Shown here one piece after another: positions 1 to 8,136 of a stretch of 64,000 bases of DNA; position 1 is the stretch's first letter; each line of letters begins with the position of its first letter. The notes under the pieces are model-generated. The model was not told the DNA's origin. It worked only from the letters and a program-made list of their open reading frames with translations, and ran no database searches. Both the position numbers and the translations under genes were made by a program. The DNA is from Planctomycetota bacterium (GTDB lineage: Bacteria > Planctomycetota > Phycisphaerae > WQYP01): assembly GCA_021805985.1 (NCBI GenBank), contig JAJZDN010000009.1, positions 27,825 to 91,824 of the forward strand, read 5' to 3'.

Positions 1-1084
1 CCCGCACGCCCATAGCTAACACCACCTCCGGACTTACCCGAAATCTTATATGGTTGGGTCGCCCGATATTGGCCTCACGAAAAACGCGCTGAGGCGGCTT
101 TTTAAAATCAACAATAATTTCCGTGCATGATACCGGCAGACACTTGCCCACCCGGACGTAAAACGGCACGTCCGCCCAACGCCAGGAATCAATCCATAAG
201 CGCACGGCCGCAAATGTTTCTACCGTTGAATCCTTTGCCACGCCTTTTTCTTCCAGGTAGCCGGCAAATTGTCCACGTACCACATCGGCCGGTGTCAGCG
301 TGCGCACCAGCGTCAGCGCCTTGGCCCGTTCATCACGCAGCGGTTCACCTTCGCCTGCGGGCGGTTCCATCGCCAGGCACGCAATCAACTGCATGATATG
401 ATTTTGCAGAACATCCCGTATCGCCCCGGCCTCCTCATAAAAACGCCCCCGCCCCTGCACGCCCATCGTCTCCGCCATCGTGATCTGCACGGAGGCTACA
501 TAATTGCGGTTCCACAACGGCTCAAGAACCGCATTGGCAAACCGTGAATACAAAAGGCTTTGCACCGGCTCCTTCCCCAGATAATGGTCGATGCGAAAAA
601 TAGCATCTTCGGGAAAATATTCCCGCAGAGTGGCATTAAGTTCACGCGCTGAAGCCAGACTTCGCCCAAATGGCTTTTCCACCACAATGCGTGCACCTTG
701 ATTGCATTGCGATTTTGCCAAGCCTTCGCCCACGGTCGCAAACATGCTCGGAGGAATAGCCAGATAGTGCATGGGATGTTTTGCCCCATCCAGCGTGCGG
801 CGTAATTCCTGAAATGTTTCCGGTGACTTATAATCGCCGTCAACATATTTGAGCAACGAAAAAAGCTTTTTAAGTGCCTCGGGATCAGCGCCGCCGTGTT
901 CATCCAAACTCGCTTTGGCCCGCGCCTTAAACTGCTCCAGATTCCAACCCTGTTTAGCCACACCGATGACGGGCATATTCAAGCGCCCATGCCGAATCAT
1001 GGAGTGCAACGATGGAAAAATTTTCTTGTACGCCAGGTCCCCGGTCGCACCGAAAAACACCAACGCATCCGCGTGATCTACCAC
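1..1084 (-). CDS. zwf: glucose-6-phosphate dehydrogenase, cut by the left edge
   Basis: Oxidises glucose 6-phosphate to 6-phosphogluconolactone with NAD(P), the entry step of the oxidative pentose phosphate pathway in the cytoplasm. The frame opens at a GTG (1084) with AGGAG seven bases upstream and stays open to the edge, giving the first 361 codons; the family is about 490-510 residues, so roughly 130 C-terminal residues lie outside. The nucleotide-binding [10 protein letters not shown] is at residues 12-21, EKPFG near 135 and the substrate-binding RIDHYLGKE near 163. It lies 45 bases downstream of gnd on the same strand, so the two consecutive pathway enzymes are probably co-transcribed. 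Identification is secure; only the 3' end is unseen. Confidence 0.95.
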   Translation of the reverse strand, partial: MVDHADALVFFGATGDLAYKKIFPSLHSMIRHGRLNMPVIGVAKQGWNLEQFKARAKASLDEHGGADPEALKKLFSLLKYVDGDYKSPETFQELRRTLDGAKHPMHYLAIPPSMFATVGEGLAKSQCNQGARIVVEKPFGRSLASARELNATLREYFPEDAIFRIDHYLGKEPVQSLLYSRFANAVLEPLWNRNYVASVQITMAETMGVQGRGRFYEEAGAIRDVLQNHIMQLIACLAMEPPAGEGEPLRDERAKALTLVRTLTPADVVRGQFAGYLEEKGVAKDSTVETFAAVRLWIDSWRWADVPFYVRVGKCLPVSCTEIIVDFKKPPQRVFREANIGRPNHIRFRVSPEVVLAMGVR

Positions 1085-1129
1085 AGCCCAACTCCTGACA
1101 AAATAATAGCCGCCCCGCCAAAAAGCCCC

Positions 1130-2146
1130 TCAAGCCCCCTTTTCCACGTGTCCTCCGAACTCAAAACGCATGGCTGATAATAGCCGGTCCGCAAATTCCG
1201 CCTCCCCGCGTGACGCGAACCGCTCATAAAGTGCTGCACTTAATACCGGAACGGGAACCGATTCATCAATCGCCGCCGCAATGGTCCATCGACCCTCACC
1301 CGAATCGGAAACGCGCCCGGCGAATTTTTCCATGCCGGGATCTTTGGCCAAGGCAATAGCCGTCAAATCCAGCAACCATGAACCAATAACCGATCCGCGC
1401 CGCCACACTTCCGCCACATCCGGTAAATTCAGATCATACTGATAATACTCCGGATTGCTTAAGGGCGACGTTTCCGCGTCCATCTGTTGTTTGTCTTTAC
1501 CGGCGTTGGCGTGCTTGAGAATATTAAGCCCCTCCGCATACGCTGCCATAATGCCATATTCAATGCCGTTATGGACCATTTTTACAAAATGGCCCGCCCC
1601 ATGCGGACCGCAATGCAGATATCCATTTTCCGCCGGACTTATTGGCTTATTTTCCCGCCCGGGCGTGCGTGCCGCGGCCTTCGCTCCCGGTGCCAGCGTG
1701 GCCAAAATTGGATCAATATGCTTAACAATTTCCGTTTCCCCACCGATCATCAGACAATAGCCGCGCTCCGATCCCCATACGCCGCCGGATGTTCCAACAT
1801 CCACATAATGAATCGTGCGATTTTTAAGTTCCCTGGCCCGGCGAATATCGTCGTGATAATAGGAATTTCCGCCATCGATGATGATGTCCCCCGCTTCCAG
1901 CAAGGGTGCAATCTTTTCCAGTGTTGCATCCACCACGCCGGCGGGAACCATCAGCCACACCGCGCGAGGTTTGGCGAGTTTCTGCACAAATTCTTCTAAA
2001 GTTTTGGCACCAACTGCACCTTTGGCCTGCAGATCATCCACGCTTTTTGCATTCACATCATGCACGATGCAACGGTGGCCCCCCGCCATAAGCCGATGCA
2101 CCATATTGGCCCCCATACGCCCCAATCCAATCATGCCGATTTCCAT
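1130..2146 (-). CDS. gnd: 6-phosphogluconate dehydrogenase (decarboxylating), short YqeC-like type
   Basis: Converts 6-phosphogluconate to ribulose 5-phosphate and CO2. The 338-residue protein opens with the Rossmann signature GLGRMGANM (residues 7-15), followed by IIDGGNSYYHDD near 90 and the substrate-binding GHFVKMVHNGIEYG in the middle. Its length fits the short, often NAD-linked decarboxylating class (YqeC/GntZ-like) and not the 470-residue GndA class; the coenzyme preference is an inference from this. The ATG at 2146 follows AAGGA at a spacing of eight bases. Its neighbours are a HAD phosphatase upstream and zwf downstream, all on the minus strand, which makes a small sugar-phosphate operon likely. 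Confidence 0.93.
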   Translation of the reverse strand: MEIGMIGLGRMGANMVHRLMAGGHRCIVHDVNAKSVDDLQAKGAVGAKTLEEFVQKLAKPRAVWLMVPAGVVDATLEKIAPLLEAGDIIIDGGNSYYHDDIRRARELKNRTIHYVDVGTSGGVWGSERGYCLMIGGETEIVKHIDPILATLAPGAKAAARTPGRENKPISPAENGYLHCGPHGAGHFVKMVHNGIEYGIMAAYAEGLNILKHANAGKDKQQMDAETSPLSNPEYYQYDLNLPDVAEVWRRGSVIGSWLLDLTAIALAKDPGMEKFAGRVSDSGEGRWTIAAAIDESVPVPVLSAALYERFASRGEAEFADRLLSAMRFEFGGHVEKGA

Positions 2147-2226
2147 TGCTAATTCCTTTTCGTAAAAATATACTGCCGCCCCGGCACCCCCTTAGGCTCG
2201 CCGGACCAGTGTGAGATTCCTTGCTG

Positions 2227-3060
2227 TTATCCTGCTGACGCAAGAATATATTTTTCCACCGCTATGGCAAAACCTTCCTCTTCATTGGATTTTGTCACAC
2301 GCCGCGCGGCCCGCTTTACCGGCGCGTCCGCATTCCCCATAGCGATGGATAAACCGCTATGGGCAAACATCAGCACGTCATTGGGCATATCTCCAATTGT
2401 GGCAATGCGCGATGCCGGCAAGTTAAACTCCTTCGCCAGACGCAGCGCCACCCCGCCCTTGTTGGCACCCGGATGCGTCACATCCAGATAATAGGGTTGG
2501 GAACGCGTGGCCGATACATGATCACCGAATTGCCCTTGAGCATCCGTTTCCGCACGCGCTACGGCTTTAAGATCATCACTGACGCCCACAATTTTTACGA
2601 CATTGTCCAGCACGTCATCAAACGTACTGACGATTTTCGGCTTGAATTTCACCGTCCAGGATTCTTTGTCCACGTGCGGGCCATGTGCAGAAAGTGCAAA
2701 CCAGTCATTGCCGCGATAAATCCATACATCCAGGTGATGATCTGTAAGAGTCTTGACCACCTGCCCGGCCACATCGGCCGGCAGCACTTTCTGATCAATA
2801 ATGGATAAATCCGGTTTGACAAAAAGGCCGCCGTTAAATGCGGATATAGGCGTGGTAATATTGAGCGGTTTAATGAGCATCTCCATGCCCAGCGGCGGCC
2901 GGCCGCTGGTAATGGCAAATTTAATTCCCGCATCCTTTAAATGCGCCACCGCTGCGATGGCACGGGGTGTAAGCACCTTATCCTGCGTTACCAATGTGCC
3001 ATCAACATCGGCAATCAATAACTGGATTGTTTCCGGTTTTTCTCCGCGGCCCGCTTGCAT
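2227..3060 (-). CDS. Cof-type HAD-superfamily sugar-phosphate phosphatase
   Basis: A 277-residue haloacid dehalogenase-like hydrolase of the Cof/YidA type, expected to dephosphorylate sugar phosphates or related small metabolites. Motif I is LIADVDGTLV near residue 18 (the nucleophile and acid/base Asp pair), motif II TSGRP follows, and the closing motif GDMPNDVLMF carries the two magnesium ligands. The C2-type cap sits between motifs II and III. The ATG at 3060 was preferred because GAGAAAG lies nine bases before it; in-frame GTG and TTG codons occur just upstream. It is the first gene of the HAD-gnd-zwf group, which suits a role in sugar-phosphate housekeeping, but the substrate cannot be read from the sequence. 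Confidence 0.85.
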   Translation of the reverse strand: MQAGRGEKPETIQLLIADVDGTLVTQDKVLTPRAIAAVAHLKDAGIKFAITSGRPPLGMEMLIKPLNITTPISAFNGGLFVKPDLSIIDQKVLPADVAGQVVKTLTDHHLDVWIYRGNDWFALSAHGPHVDKESWTVKFKPKIVSTFDDVLDNVVKIVGVSDDLKAVARAETDAQGQFGDHVSATRSQPYYLDVTHPGANKGGVALRLAKEFNLPASRIATIGDMPNDVLMFAHSGLSIAMGNADAPVKRAARRVTKSNEEEGFAIAVEKYILASAG

Positions 3061-3342
3061 AACCACCAACTTTCTCTGGAACCATTCTGGCCAGTTGCTA
3101 ATCGGTCAATGTTCTGCCTCCCCAACCCCCTGCATCGTAGAACCTTCAACCGCGATATGCAAGTAAAGCGCTCCACCGTGACGCAATCTCGGCACAGCAG
3201 TATTTCCGCCCCGCGCAACCGCGTAGACAGACTTCACAAAGCCGCCGGCTCTGCCGGTGGTGGAACTCACCCTGATCGCACCCCGCTGCCGCTGGACCAA
3301 ACGGTGCGATTTGCCCCCCAAGGGAACCGCCTTGCCAGAATA

Positions 3343-4671
3343 TCAACCATACCGCGAAAGAAACCGTCTTCGCGCATGGATGATGGGCTGGGCAATGCTG
3401 CGGTGCAGCCGAATGTACCAACTGCGTTGATTTGCCCGCTGAAAATCCTCGGGCGAACAGATGTGTGCCGCCAGTCGCGTTTTGTGTTTGTAAAAATGGT
3501 ACCAGTCCTCTTTTTGCAACCGGTGTAAAATCCAGCGGGCCAGCAAATTGTCTCTCTGGCCATGCCGACAAAAAAAGGAAATCTGAAAATCAATCAGATA
3601 GGGTTTGCTATCCGTTCCGAAAAGAATATTTTCCCGCTTATTGGTATCCACATACGCAATATGCCGCGCATGGATGGCTTTCAGAAGCGTTTCCAGGCGA
3701 TTAAAAAAATCCGCCCCCGGTGCGAATTCCGGTTTCAGATCATCCCCTGGTATAAATTCATGAACATATCCTGTTAGCCCAAGTTCCCCCATAAATGCCG
3801 GCACCCCCTCCAGCCCATCCAATGCCCTGAAAACCGCAATTTCATGCCGCGCTACAATTCCTCCCAACCACTTCATCGGCACGCCGAAGAGCGGAAATGT
3901 CCGCTGCAATTTAACCACCGCTTGCTGCGGCACTCGCTGCTTACCGCTCTGGCCACCACCCGTATTGGCCCCATCGCCGACCCGCTGATAAAGCCCCGTG
4001 GCCGCAAAAAAATCATGCTTAAAAAGCTTCACAAACTCAAACCTGCACCCCATAGCCATTACCGCCCGAGGCAAATGCCCATACCCCAACGCAAAAAACG
4101 ACGCCGGCGCCCGCCGCCCCTCCGTAGATTCCCCCTCGGCCTGTTGCCAAGCACCGGACTCAAACTCATTTTGCAAAACGGCAAGCCAATCGGCACCGCA
4201 GCCCTTGCAAACACTAGCCAGGCAGTCCATATTCCAATGCAGGCCGGAAGCCTTGTCAGTTAAAAATTCCTGCAATCCTCCCCACCCTGTTCGATCTTCA
4301 AATTGCCCAATGCTTTCACCGGTTCGAGTTAACATTTCCGAGATTACTGGTCGCAATGAAGCCAAACCCCCAATCGGACCTTCACTATGTGGCAGTAAGG
4401 CTCCGGGAAATGAAGCAACCCTAACAAATTCTTTCTCACAAAACGTCACGCTACTGCCGAAAATCTCCTCGGGTGTCAATCTAAGTGCTTGGCACAGGCG
4501 GAGCACCTCCACGAGGTCAAAGCACGTCCATATCTCCGTGTCCACGCCCTCCAGGTCGTAGTAACTCGGTTTATTAAGACCCATCGCGGCAGCCACGGTC
4601 GCGTGGTCCAAGCCCAGAGCCACTCGCCTTTTCTGGATTATCGCCGAGGGTAATACGACTTCATTGGACAT
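3343..4671 (-). CDS. XRE-family HTH fused to a kinase-like (WaaP/InaA-like) domain
   Basis: One uninterrupted frame of 442 codons. Residues 1-75 look like an XRE helix-turn-helix (KRRVALGLDHATVAAAMGL). A helical stretch without recognised family follows to about residue 165. From about 190 the protein resembles small atypical kinases of the Kdo-kinase/InaA kind: AVVKLQRT offers the ATP-binding Lys, HARHIAYVDTNKRENILF the catalytic Asp and the Asn, and PYLIDFQ a DFG-like metal site with Gln for Gly. The start at 4671 begins the HTH; the frame extends upstream to 4935 only across noncoding sequence and the neighbouring gene. No internal start with a good ribosome site separates the halves. Either a DNA-binding kinase or two genes joined by deletion; substrate unknown. 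Confidence 0.6.
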   Translation of the reverse strand: MSNEVVLPSAIIQKRRVALGLDHATVAAAMGLNKPSYYDLEGVDTEIWTCFDLVEVLRLCQALRLTPEEIFGSSVTFCEKEFVRVASFPGALLPHSEGPIGGLASLRPVISEMLTRTGESIGQFEDRTGWGGLQEFLTDKASGLHWNMDCLASVCKGCGADWLAVLQNEFESGAWQQAEGESTEGRRAPASFFALGYGHLPRAVMAMGCRFEFVKLFKHDFFAATGLYQRVGDGANTGGGQSGKQRVPQQAVVKLQRTFPLFGVPMKWLGGIVARHEIAVFRALDGLEGVPAFMGELGLTGYVHEFIPGDDLKPEFAPGADFFNRLETLLKAIHARHIAYVDTNKRENILFGTDSKPYLIDFQISFFCRHGQRDNLLARWILHRLQKEDWYHFYKHKTRLAAHICSPEDFQRANQRSWYIRLHRSIAQPIIHARRRFLSRYG

Positions 4672-4838
4672 TTTTTGTCTCACACATTTCGCTCCGGATA
4701 ATGATACCTTGAGCCATCCAAGCCATAAAGCCGCCCCCCACTTCCCGAAACCCGACAGCCCCGGTACTTCCTTGGCGAGGAGACCTTCGCAGGATGGAAA
4801 ACCTCGCGCTCGAATGGCAGACGTGGGACGGTGTTCGA

Positions 4839-5756
4839 TTACCTTGCTTTCGCCTGGAACCACGCCGGAGGTGTCTGTGAGAAAAACGGAATCGCCATAG
4901 CCTCCAGATTCCGAAGGCGCATTGGCCATGGCCATTGCCGCGAATCGGCATAACCAACGGCTCCTGCAGAGACCGCACGGCCAGCGGCGTTAAACAGCAA
5001 CGCCCTCTCGCCGAACCGTCCACTGGCAAAATATAATAGCCTGCCATTTTTCAGTCGCACCCAAACCGCCGGACCGCTCCGGAAGTACGATAGGTTCAGC
5101 AGGAGCGTGAGCCAGACTGCCTGGCCTACACTGTGGGCCCGCCGTATATCACCGCCGGTCACATCCAGCGACTGCCGCACGATCTGTATATCTGTCAGCG
5201 TTGACAGACGACGGATTAAAGTCGCGCGGATGATTCGTTTGGCCTGTGAACCCGAAAGTCCAATACGGGCCAGCGCCCGCTCACACAAATTGGGATGCGA
5301 TCGCCTCCCACTCTCTCCGAGTCCCGCTGCGAATTCCAGATAGCCCCGCGGATTTAGGAGGCCTACGGCCGGTGCCCAATCCAACTCAAAACGGGGGTAG
5401 TAAATATGGACGCCGGAAATACGGACAATGGGCTTCCTCGGCACCGTGTGTACCACAATTACACGGCATGTGGCGGGAACGGAAAAGAAGCCTTTTCTAT
5501 GTGCATCGACGATCTCAATAATACCGACAGGTCGCTGCCCGACACCCCGAAGCGTATATGCTGGATGTGAGCTTAATAAGATAGCGTTGCCCTTGGCACC
5601 GTTGGTGCTCCCCTGACCTAGCGGTAAAAAAGACACGCTGCGAATGACGGGATCGGCTCCCGACCAATCCAGCCCGATGCACCACGGGAGCAGCGGTACA
5701 TCGAAAGACCAATCTGGAAGGCGCAGCTGCACCCCCGTGCGATTTCTTTTCTGCAA
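4839..5756 (-). CDS. hypothetical protein, probably the main part of a frameshifted gene
   Basis: I do not recognise the family. The 305-residue frame has ordinary amino-acid composition and ends with TAA at 4839. The first permitted start is a TTG at 5756 without a good ribosome binding site, yet the frame continues upstream as plausible protein for about 30 codons (to around 5850) with no ATG, GTG or TTG before a stop at 5955-5957. A short frame with a good ribosome site (5843-5962) ends exactly where this one becomes convincing. The simplest reading is one gene of roughly 370 codons starting at 5962 and broken by a one-base shift between 5843 and 5880. The downstream XRE-kinase gene is 167 bases away. 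Confidence 0.45.
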   Translation of the reverse strand: MQKRNRTGVQLRLPDWSFDVPLLPWCIGLDWSGADPVIRSVSFLPLGQGSTNGAKGNAILLSSHPAYTLRGVGQRPVGIIEIVDAHRKGFFSVPATCRVIVVHTVPRKPIVRISGVHIYYPRFELDWAPAVGLLNPRGYLEFAAGLGESGRRSHPNLCERALARIGLSGSQAKRIIRATLIRRLSTLTDIQIVRQSLDVTGGDIRRAHSVGQAVWLTLLLNLSYFRSGPAVWVRLKNGRLLYFASGRFGERALLFNAAGRAVSAGAVGYADSRQWPWPMRLRNLEAMAIPFFSQTPPAWFQAKAR

Positions 5757-5842
5757 GGCAAGGAATATGGATCGAGGGGGGCCTCCCCAGAGGCGCTGGT
5801 GCCACGCCGGTGACGCGGCGATGGCTTCGTAGAAACGCTGCC

Positions 5843-5962
5843 CTATCGAGGGGCGAGGCCAAAACGCCCATACCGTAAGGCCCCCACCGTTGCGACCGCG
5901 AAACCGATCGCAGCAGCGGTCCTCCGGTCTCGGAGGGGCCGTCCTAAAATTTTGTCAGCCAT
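5843..5962 (-). pseudogene. N-terminal fragment of the frameshifted gene (membrane anchor)
   Basis: A 39-codon frame opening at ATG 5962 with GAGG nine bases upstream. It encodes a basic start followed by a hydrophobic stretch (AAAIGFAVATVGALRY) that could be a membrane anchor or signal, and stops with TAG at 5843. The adjacent frame takes over as coding in the same place, so this is read as the true start of the gene annotated at 4839-5756, separated from it by a frameshift or an assembly error. It could instead be a genuine very small membrane protein, which I consider less likely. Confidence 0.35.
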
Positions 5963-6046
5963 AATTTGTCGCCTCAGTTTTACGGGAAATGCGTTATTTC
6001 TGCACCCCGCCGGAACACTTCGCCTTTGCACAGCGCACTTGAACCC

Positions 6047-6679
6047 CTATATCCCGCTCCTGTTTCTATTCATCTTTTCAAGTCGGCGGCGGTATAAGCG
6101 CGCATAGTAACCAGGGGAATGATTTACCCACGAAATGTATGACCGTGCTTCACTGCCCGGCGGCAGGTATCCAGCAATCTTTTGCCCAATGTCCTCGACC
6201 TGAAGGTCGGAAAATCTCAGCCCTATAACTCCCATCTTCGACCAAAATTTGCCCCACACGGCAATCCTAAGGTCGTACCCCCCACGGTGTCGAGAGAGAT
6301 TGGAGAACTGATAACATACCGGGCCGCCTCCTTCGACATCGGGGAGGGTCATTTGGGAAACCCCCGTGAAGGCAATCCGCGTTCGGAAATCTTTGCGGCA
6401 AATCTCCACCTCCGGCAACCGCAGCCTTCCCCGCTCAATGTAAATCGCGTTAATCGCATAGACGTTTCGAAATACCAGGGTCACGTGACGCGATCCCAGT
6501 TGGATGCCGCGAAATAAAATTTCGCCATCGTGGAACACGTCCCTGGCGAACGTTGCGTAAGCCCGATCCTTTGCGGTGAACCGACTCCTATCGAGGTGTT
6601 CGAAATATCTGGCCTCTCGGAGGACAGACTCATAAGAACTCCTCGCGTTCGTGCCACGGCTGAATTTCAGTAAACGCAT
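6047..6679 (-). CDS. hypothetical protein, 210 aa
   Basis: Not recognised. The ATG at 6679 has AGGAG ten bases upstream, and the frame runs 210 codons with balanced composition. The N-terminal half is basic (SRFTAKDRAYATFARDVF), the middle contains several beta-like stretches (HVTLVFRNVYAINAIYIERG), and the C-terminus ends in an Arg/Lys-rich tail (LYRRRLEKMNRNRSG). No signal peptide or clear membrane segment is seen. It lies 84 bases upstream of the frameshifted gene at 4839-5962 on the same strand and is preceded by a 570-base stretch without genes, so it may head a small accessory transcript of unknown role. Confidence 0.55.
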   Translation of the reverse strand: MRLLKFSRGTNARSSYESVLREARYFEHLDRSRFTAKDRAYATFARDVFHDGEILFRGIQLGSRHVTLVFRNVYAINAIYIERGRLRLPEVEICRKDFRTRIAFTGVSQMTLPDVEGGGPVCYQFSNLSRHRGGYDLRIAVWGKFWSKMGVIGLRFSDLQVEDIGQKIAGYLPPGSEARSYISWVNHSPGYYARLYRRRLEKMNRNRSGI

Positions 6680-7250
6680 CCGACGGGTACTCCTAAATAG
6701 TGCGATAAAAGCACCCCAAGAACCGAAACGGGGACGCCTCTATCTATTCCATTTTACGCCTCCTGAGGGGCGTCCCTTGGTCGTTCTTTTAAAGAATATT
6801 GTATTCTCCAAATTGAACTTTACCACCATCTGGCGCAGGCATCAGCCCTTGACACAAATGCGATTCTGCTGCGGCTTCCGCCGCCAAGCGGCCGCTAACG
6901 AGAAACGGTATACTCATCACCGGCATTGAAGCGTCCTGTGGCGGCCCAACCAAACGGCTCGCCCCTGTCGCAAGGGGGCGACTTGCAAGTCTCCTACATC
7001 ATGGAGCCAGGCAATAACCTGGCATGGGCAGCCAACTACTTCCTTAAACCCGCCACGCCCCGCCAAAGCGGACATTTTAACTTTGGTTAAGTACCGGACA
7101 TTTTAACTTTGGCTTGACAACTGCCAACACAACACTTGCGTGGGGCGGCGAATGGTGGGATACTACTGAATTATCGCCACCGAGGTAGAAAGCCATCGGG
7201 TGTAGGCGGAGCTGTAGTAGATATTTGAAGGTAATCTAAGGAGCACTTAA
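6680..7250. other. gene-poor stretch with IS-like end repeats, upstream of rpsT
   Basis: No convincing gene. A small hairpin (GCCAGG-6-CCTGGC, 7006-7023) and the duplicated 18-mer at 7069-7112 are the only clear structures. A short open frame ending at 7089 terminates just beyond the first 18-mer copy and could be the tail of an eroded gene, but I cannot assign it. The right end is the leader of rpsT; a TTGACA at 7114-7119 could be a -35 element, but I see no matching -10. Confidence 0.4.
7069..7112. repeat. two direct copies of an 18-bp IS-end-like sequence
   Basis: CGGACATTTTAACTTTGG occurs identically at 7069-7086 and 7095-7112, 26 bases start to start. Sequences of this form are familiar to me as repeated terminal motifs of IS21-type insertion sequences, so this may be a solo element end. 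No transposase is present nearby; the identification as an IS remnant is an inference. Confidence 0.5.
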
Positions 7251-7523
7251 GTGGCACATTCCCTCTCGGCCAAGAAACGAATTCGGCAGACTGCCAAGCG
7301 TCGTCTGCGCAACCGCGACCGTAAGAAAATTGTTCGCGTGGAAATCAAGAAAGTCACTAGCGCCCTGGCGAAGAAGGACGTTACCGAAACACAGACCGCC
7401 GTCAAGGATGCTATTAAGATCCTGGACCGCATGGCCTCACGCAAAACCCTGCACCCCAACACCGTGGCGCGCCGCAAAAGCAGCATGATGCGCAAGCTCA
7501 ATGCGCTGAAAACCGGTAAATGA
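7251..7523 (+). CDS. rpsT: 30S ribosomal protein S20
   Basis: Binds 16S rRNA early in assembly of the small subunit. The 90-residue, highly basic protein shows the S20 pattern: N-terminal MAHSLSAKKRIRQTAKRR, then long helices and the closing HPNTVARRKSSMMRKLN. The GTG start at 7251 follows AAGGAG with ten bases between; length matches the family (85-95 residues). Its stop overlaps the start of the next gene by four bases (ATGA), so the methyltransferase downstream is probably translationally coupled. Autoregulation through the leader is known for S20 in other bacteria but I see no specific site here. Confidence 0.96.
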   Translation: MAHSLSAKKRIRQTAKRRLRNRDRKKIVRVEIKKVTSALAKKDVTETQTAVKDAIKILDRMASRKTLHPNTVARRKSSMMRKLNALKTGK

Positions 7524-8122
7524 ATGATGATCTTCCAGATCGGCTCACAGTGCCCCCGGCAACGGGACTGGAAGAAAGTTTTGTTTCACGAGCGGGCTTA
7601 AAGTTAAGTGCTGCGCTAAGAAGCTTTTCGCTGAATGTCACGGGCCTGGTTGCCGCCGACTTGGGAAGCAACGTCGGCGGATTTGTTGACTGCCTGCTGC
7701 GCAATGGCGCTACGAAAGTTTACGCCATTGACACCGGTTACGGGGTGCTGGCCTGGACACTTCGCAAAAATCCCCACGTCGTGGTCATGGAACGTCAGAA
7801 CGCTCTACATACAAAACTGCCGGAATTGGTAGATATTGTTACCATTGACACGGGCTGGACACGACAGTCTAAAATTCTTCCTGCCGCGCGAGTGCTCCTG
7901 AAGCCCACCGGCGTTATTGTTACGCTGATTAAACCTCATTACGAATCACAAATCGCAAAAATCCAGCGCGGCGTGCTGACGCCGGAACAGTCACACGCGG
8001 AATTATCCCGTGTCATTTCCGACATTCAACAAAACGGATGGGCGGTGGAGGGAATTATCCCTAGTCCGATCGTCGGACAAAGCGGCAATATCGAATATCT
8101 GGCGATGCTCAGAATGCACTAA
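7520..8122 (+). CDS. TlyA-like SAM-dependent rRNA methyltransferase lacking the S4 domain
   Basis: Expected to transfer a methyl group from S-adenosylmethionine to RNA. The 200-residue protein matches the catalytic part of TlyA/FtsJ-type 2'-O-methyltransferases: ESFVSRAGLKLSAAL near residue 19, the SAM-binding DLGSNVGGFVDCLL near 47, VYAIDTGYGVLAW near 68, and VVVMERQNALH near 87. TlyA proteins normally carry an N-terminal S4 RNA-binding domain of about 60 residues (total about 245-270); here only some 20 residues precede the catalytic core. It overlaps rpsT by four bases, so an rRNA target fits the context. The exact methylated nucleotide cannot be told. Confidence 0.75.
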   Translation: MNDDLPDRLTVPPATGLEESFVSRAGLKLSAALRSFSLNVTGLVAADLGSNVGGFVDCLLRNGATKVYAIDTGYGVLAWTLRKNPHVVVMERQNALHTKLPELVDIVTIDTGWTRQSKILPAARVLLKPTGVIVTLIKPHYESQIAKIQRGVLTPEQSHAELSRVISDIQQNGWAVEGIIPSPIVGQSGNIEYLAMLRMH

Positions 8123-8136
8123 TGGATGCCCTGGCG

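Noticed and set aside
4672..4935. N-terminal extension of the XRE-kinase frame
   Set aside because: It overlaps the 3' end of the neighbouring gene, has no ribosome site and reads as low-quality protein; the HTH begins at the ATG 4671.
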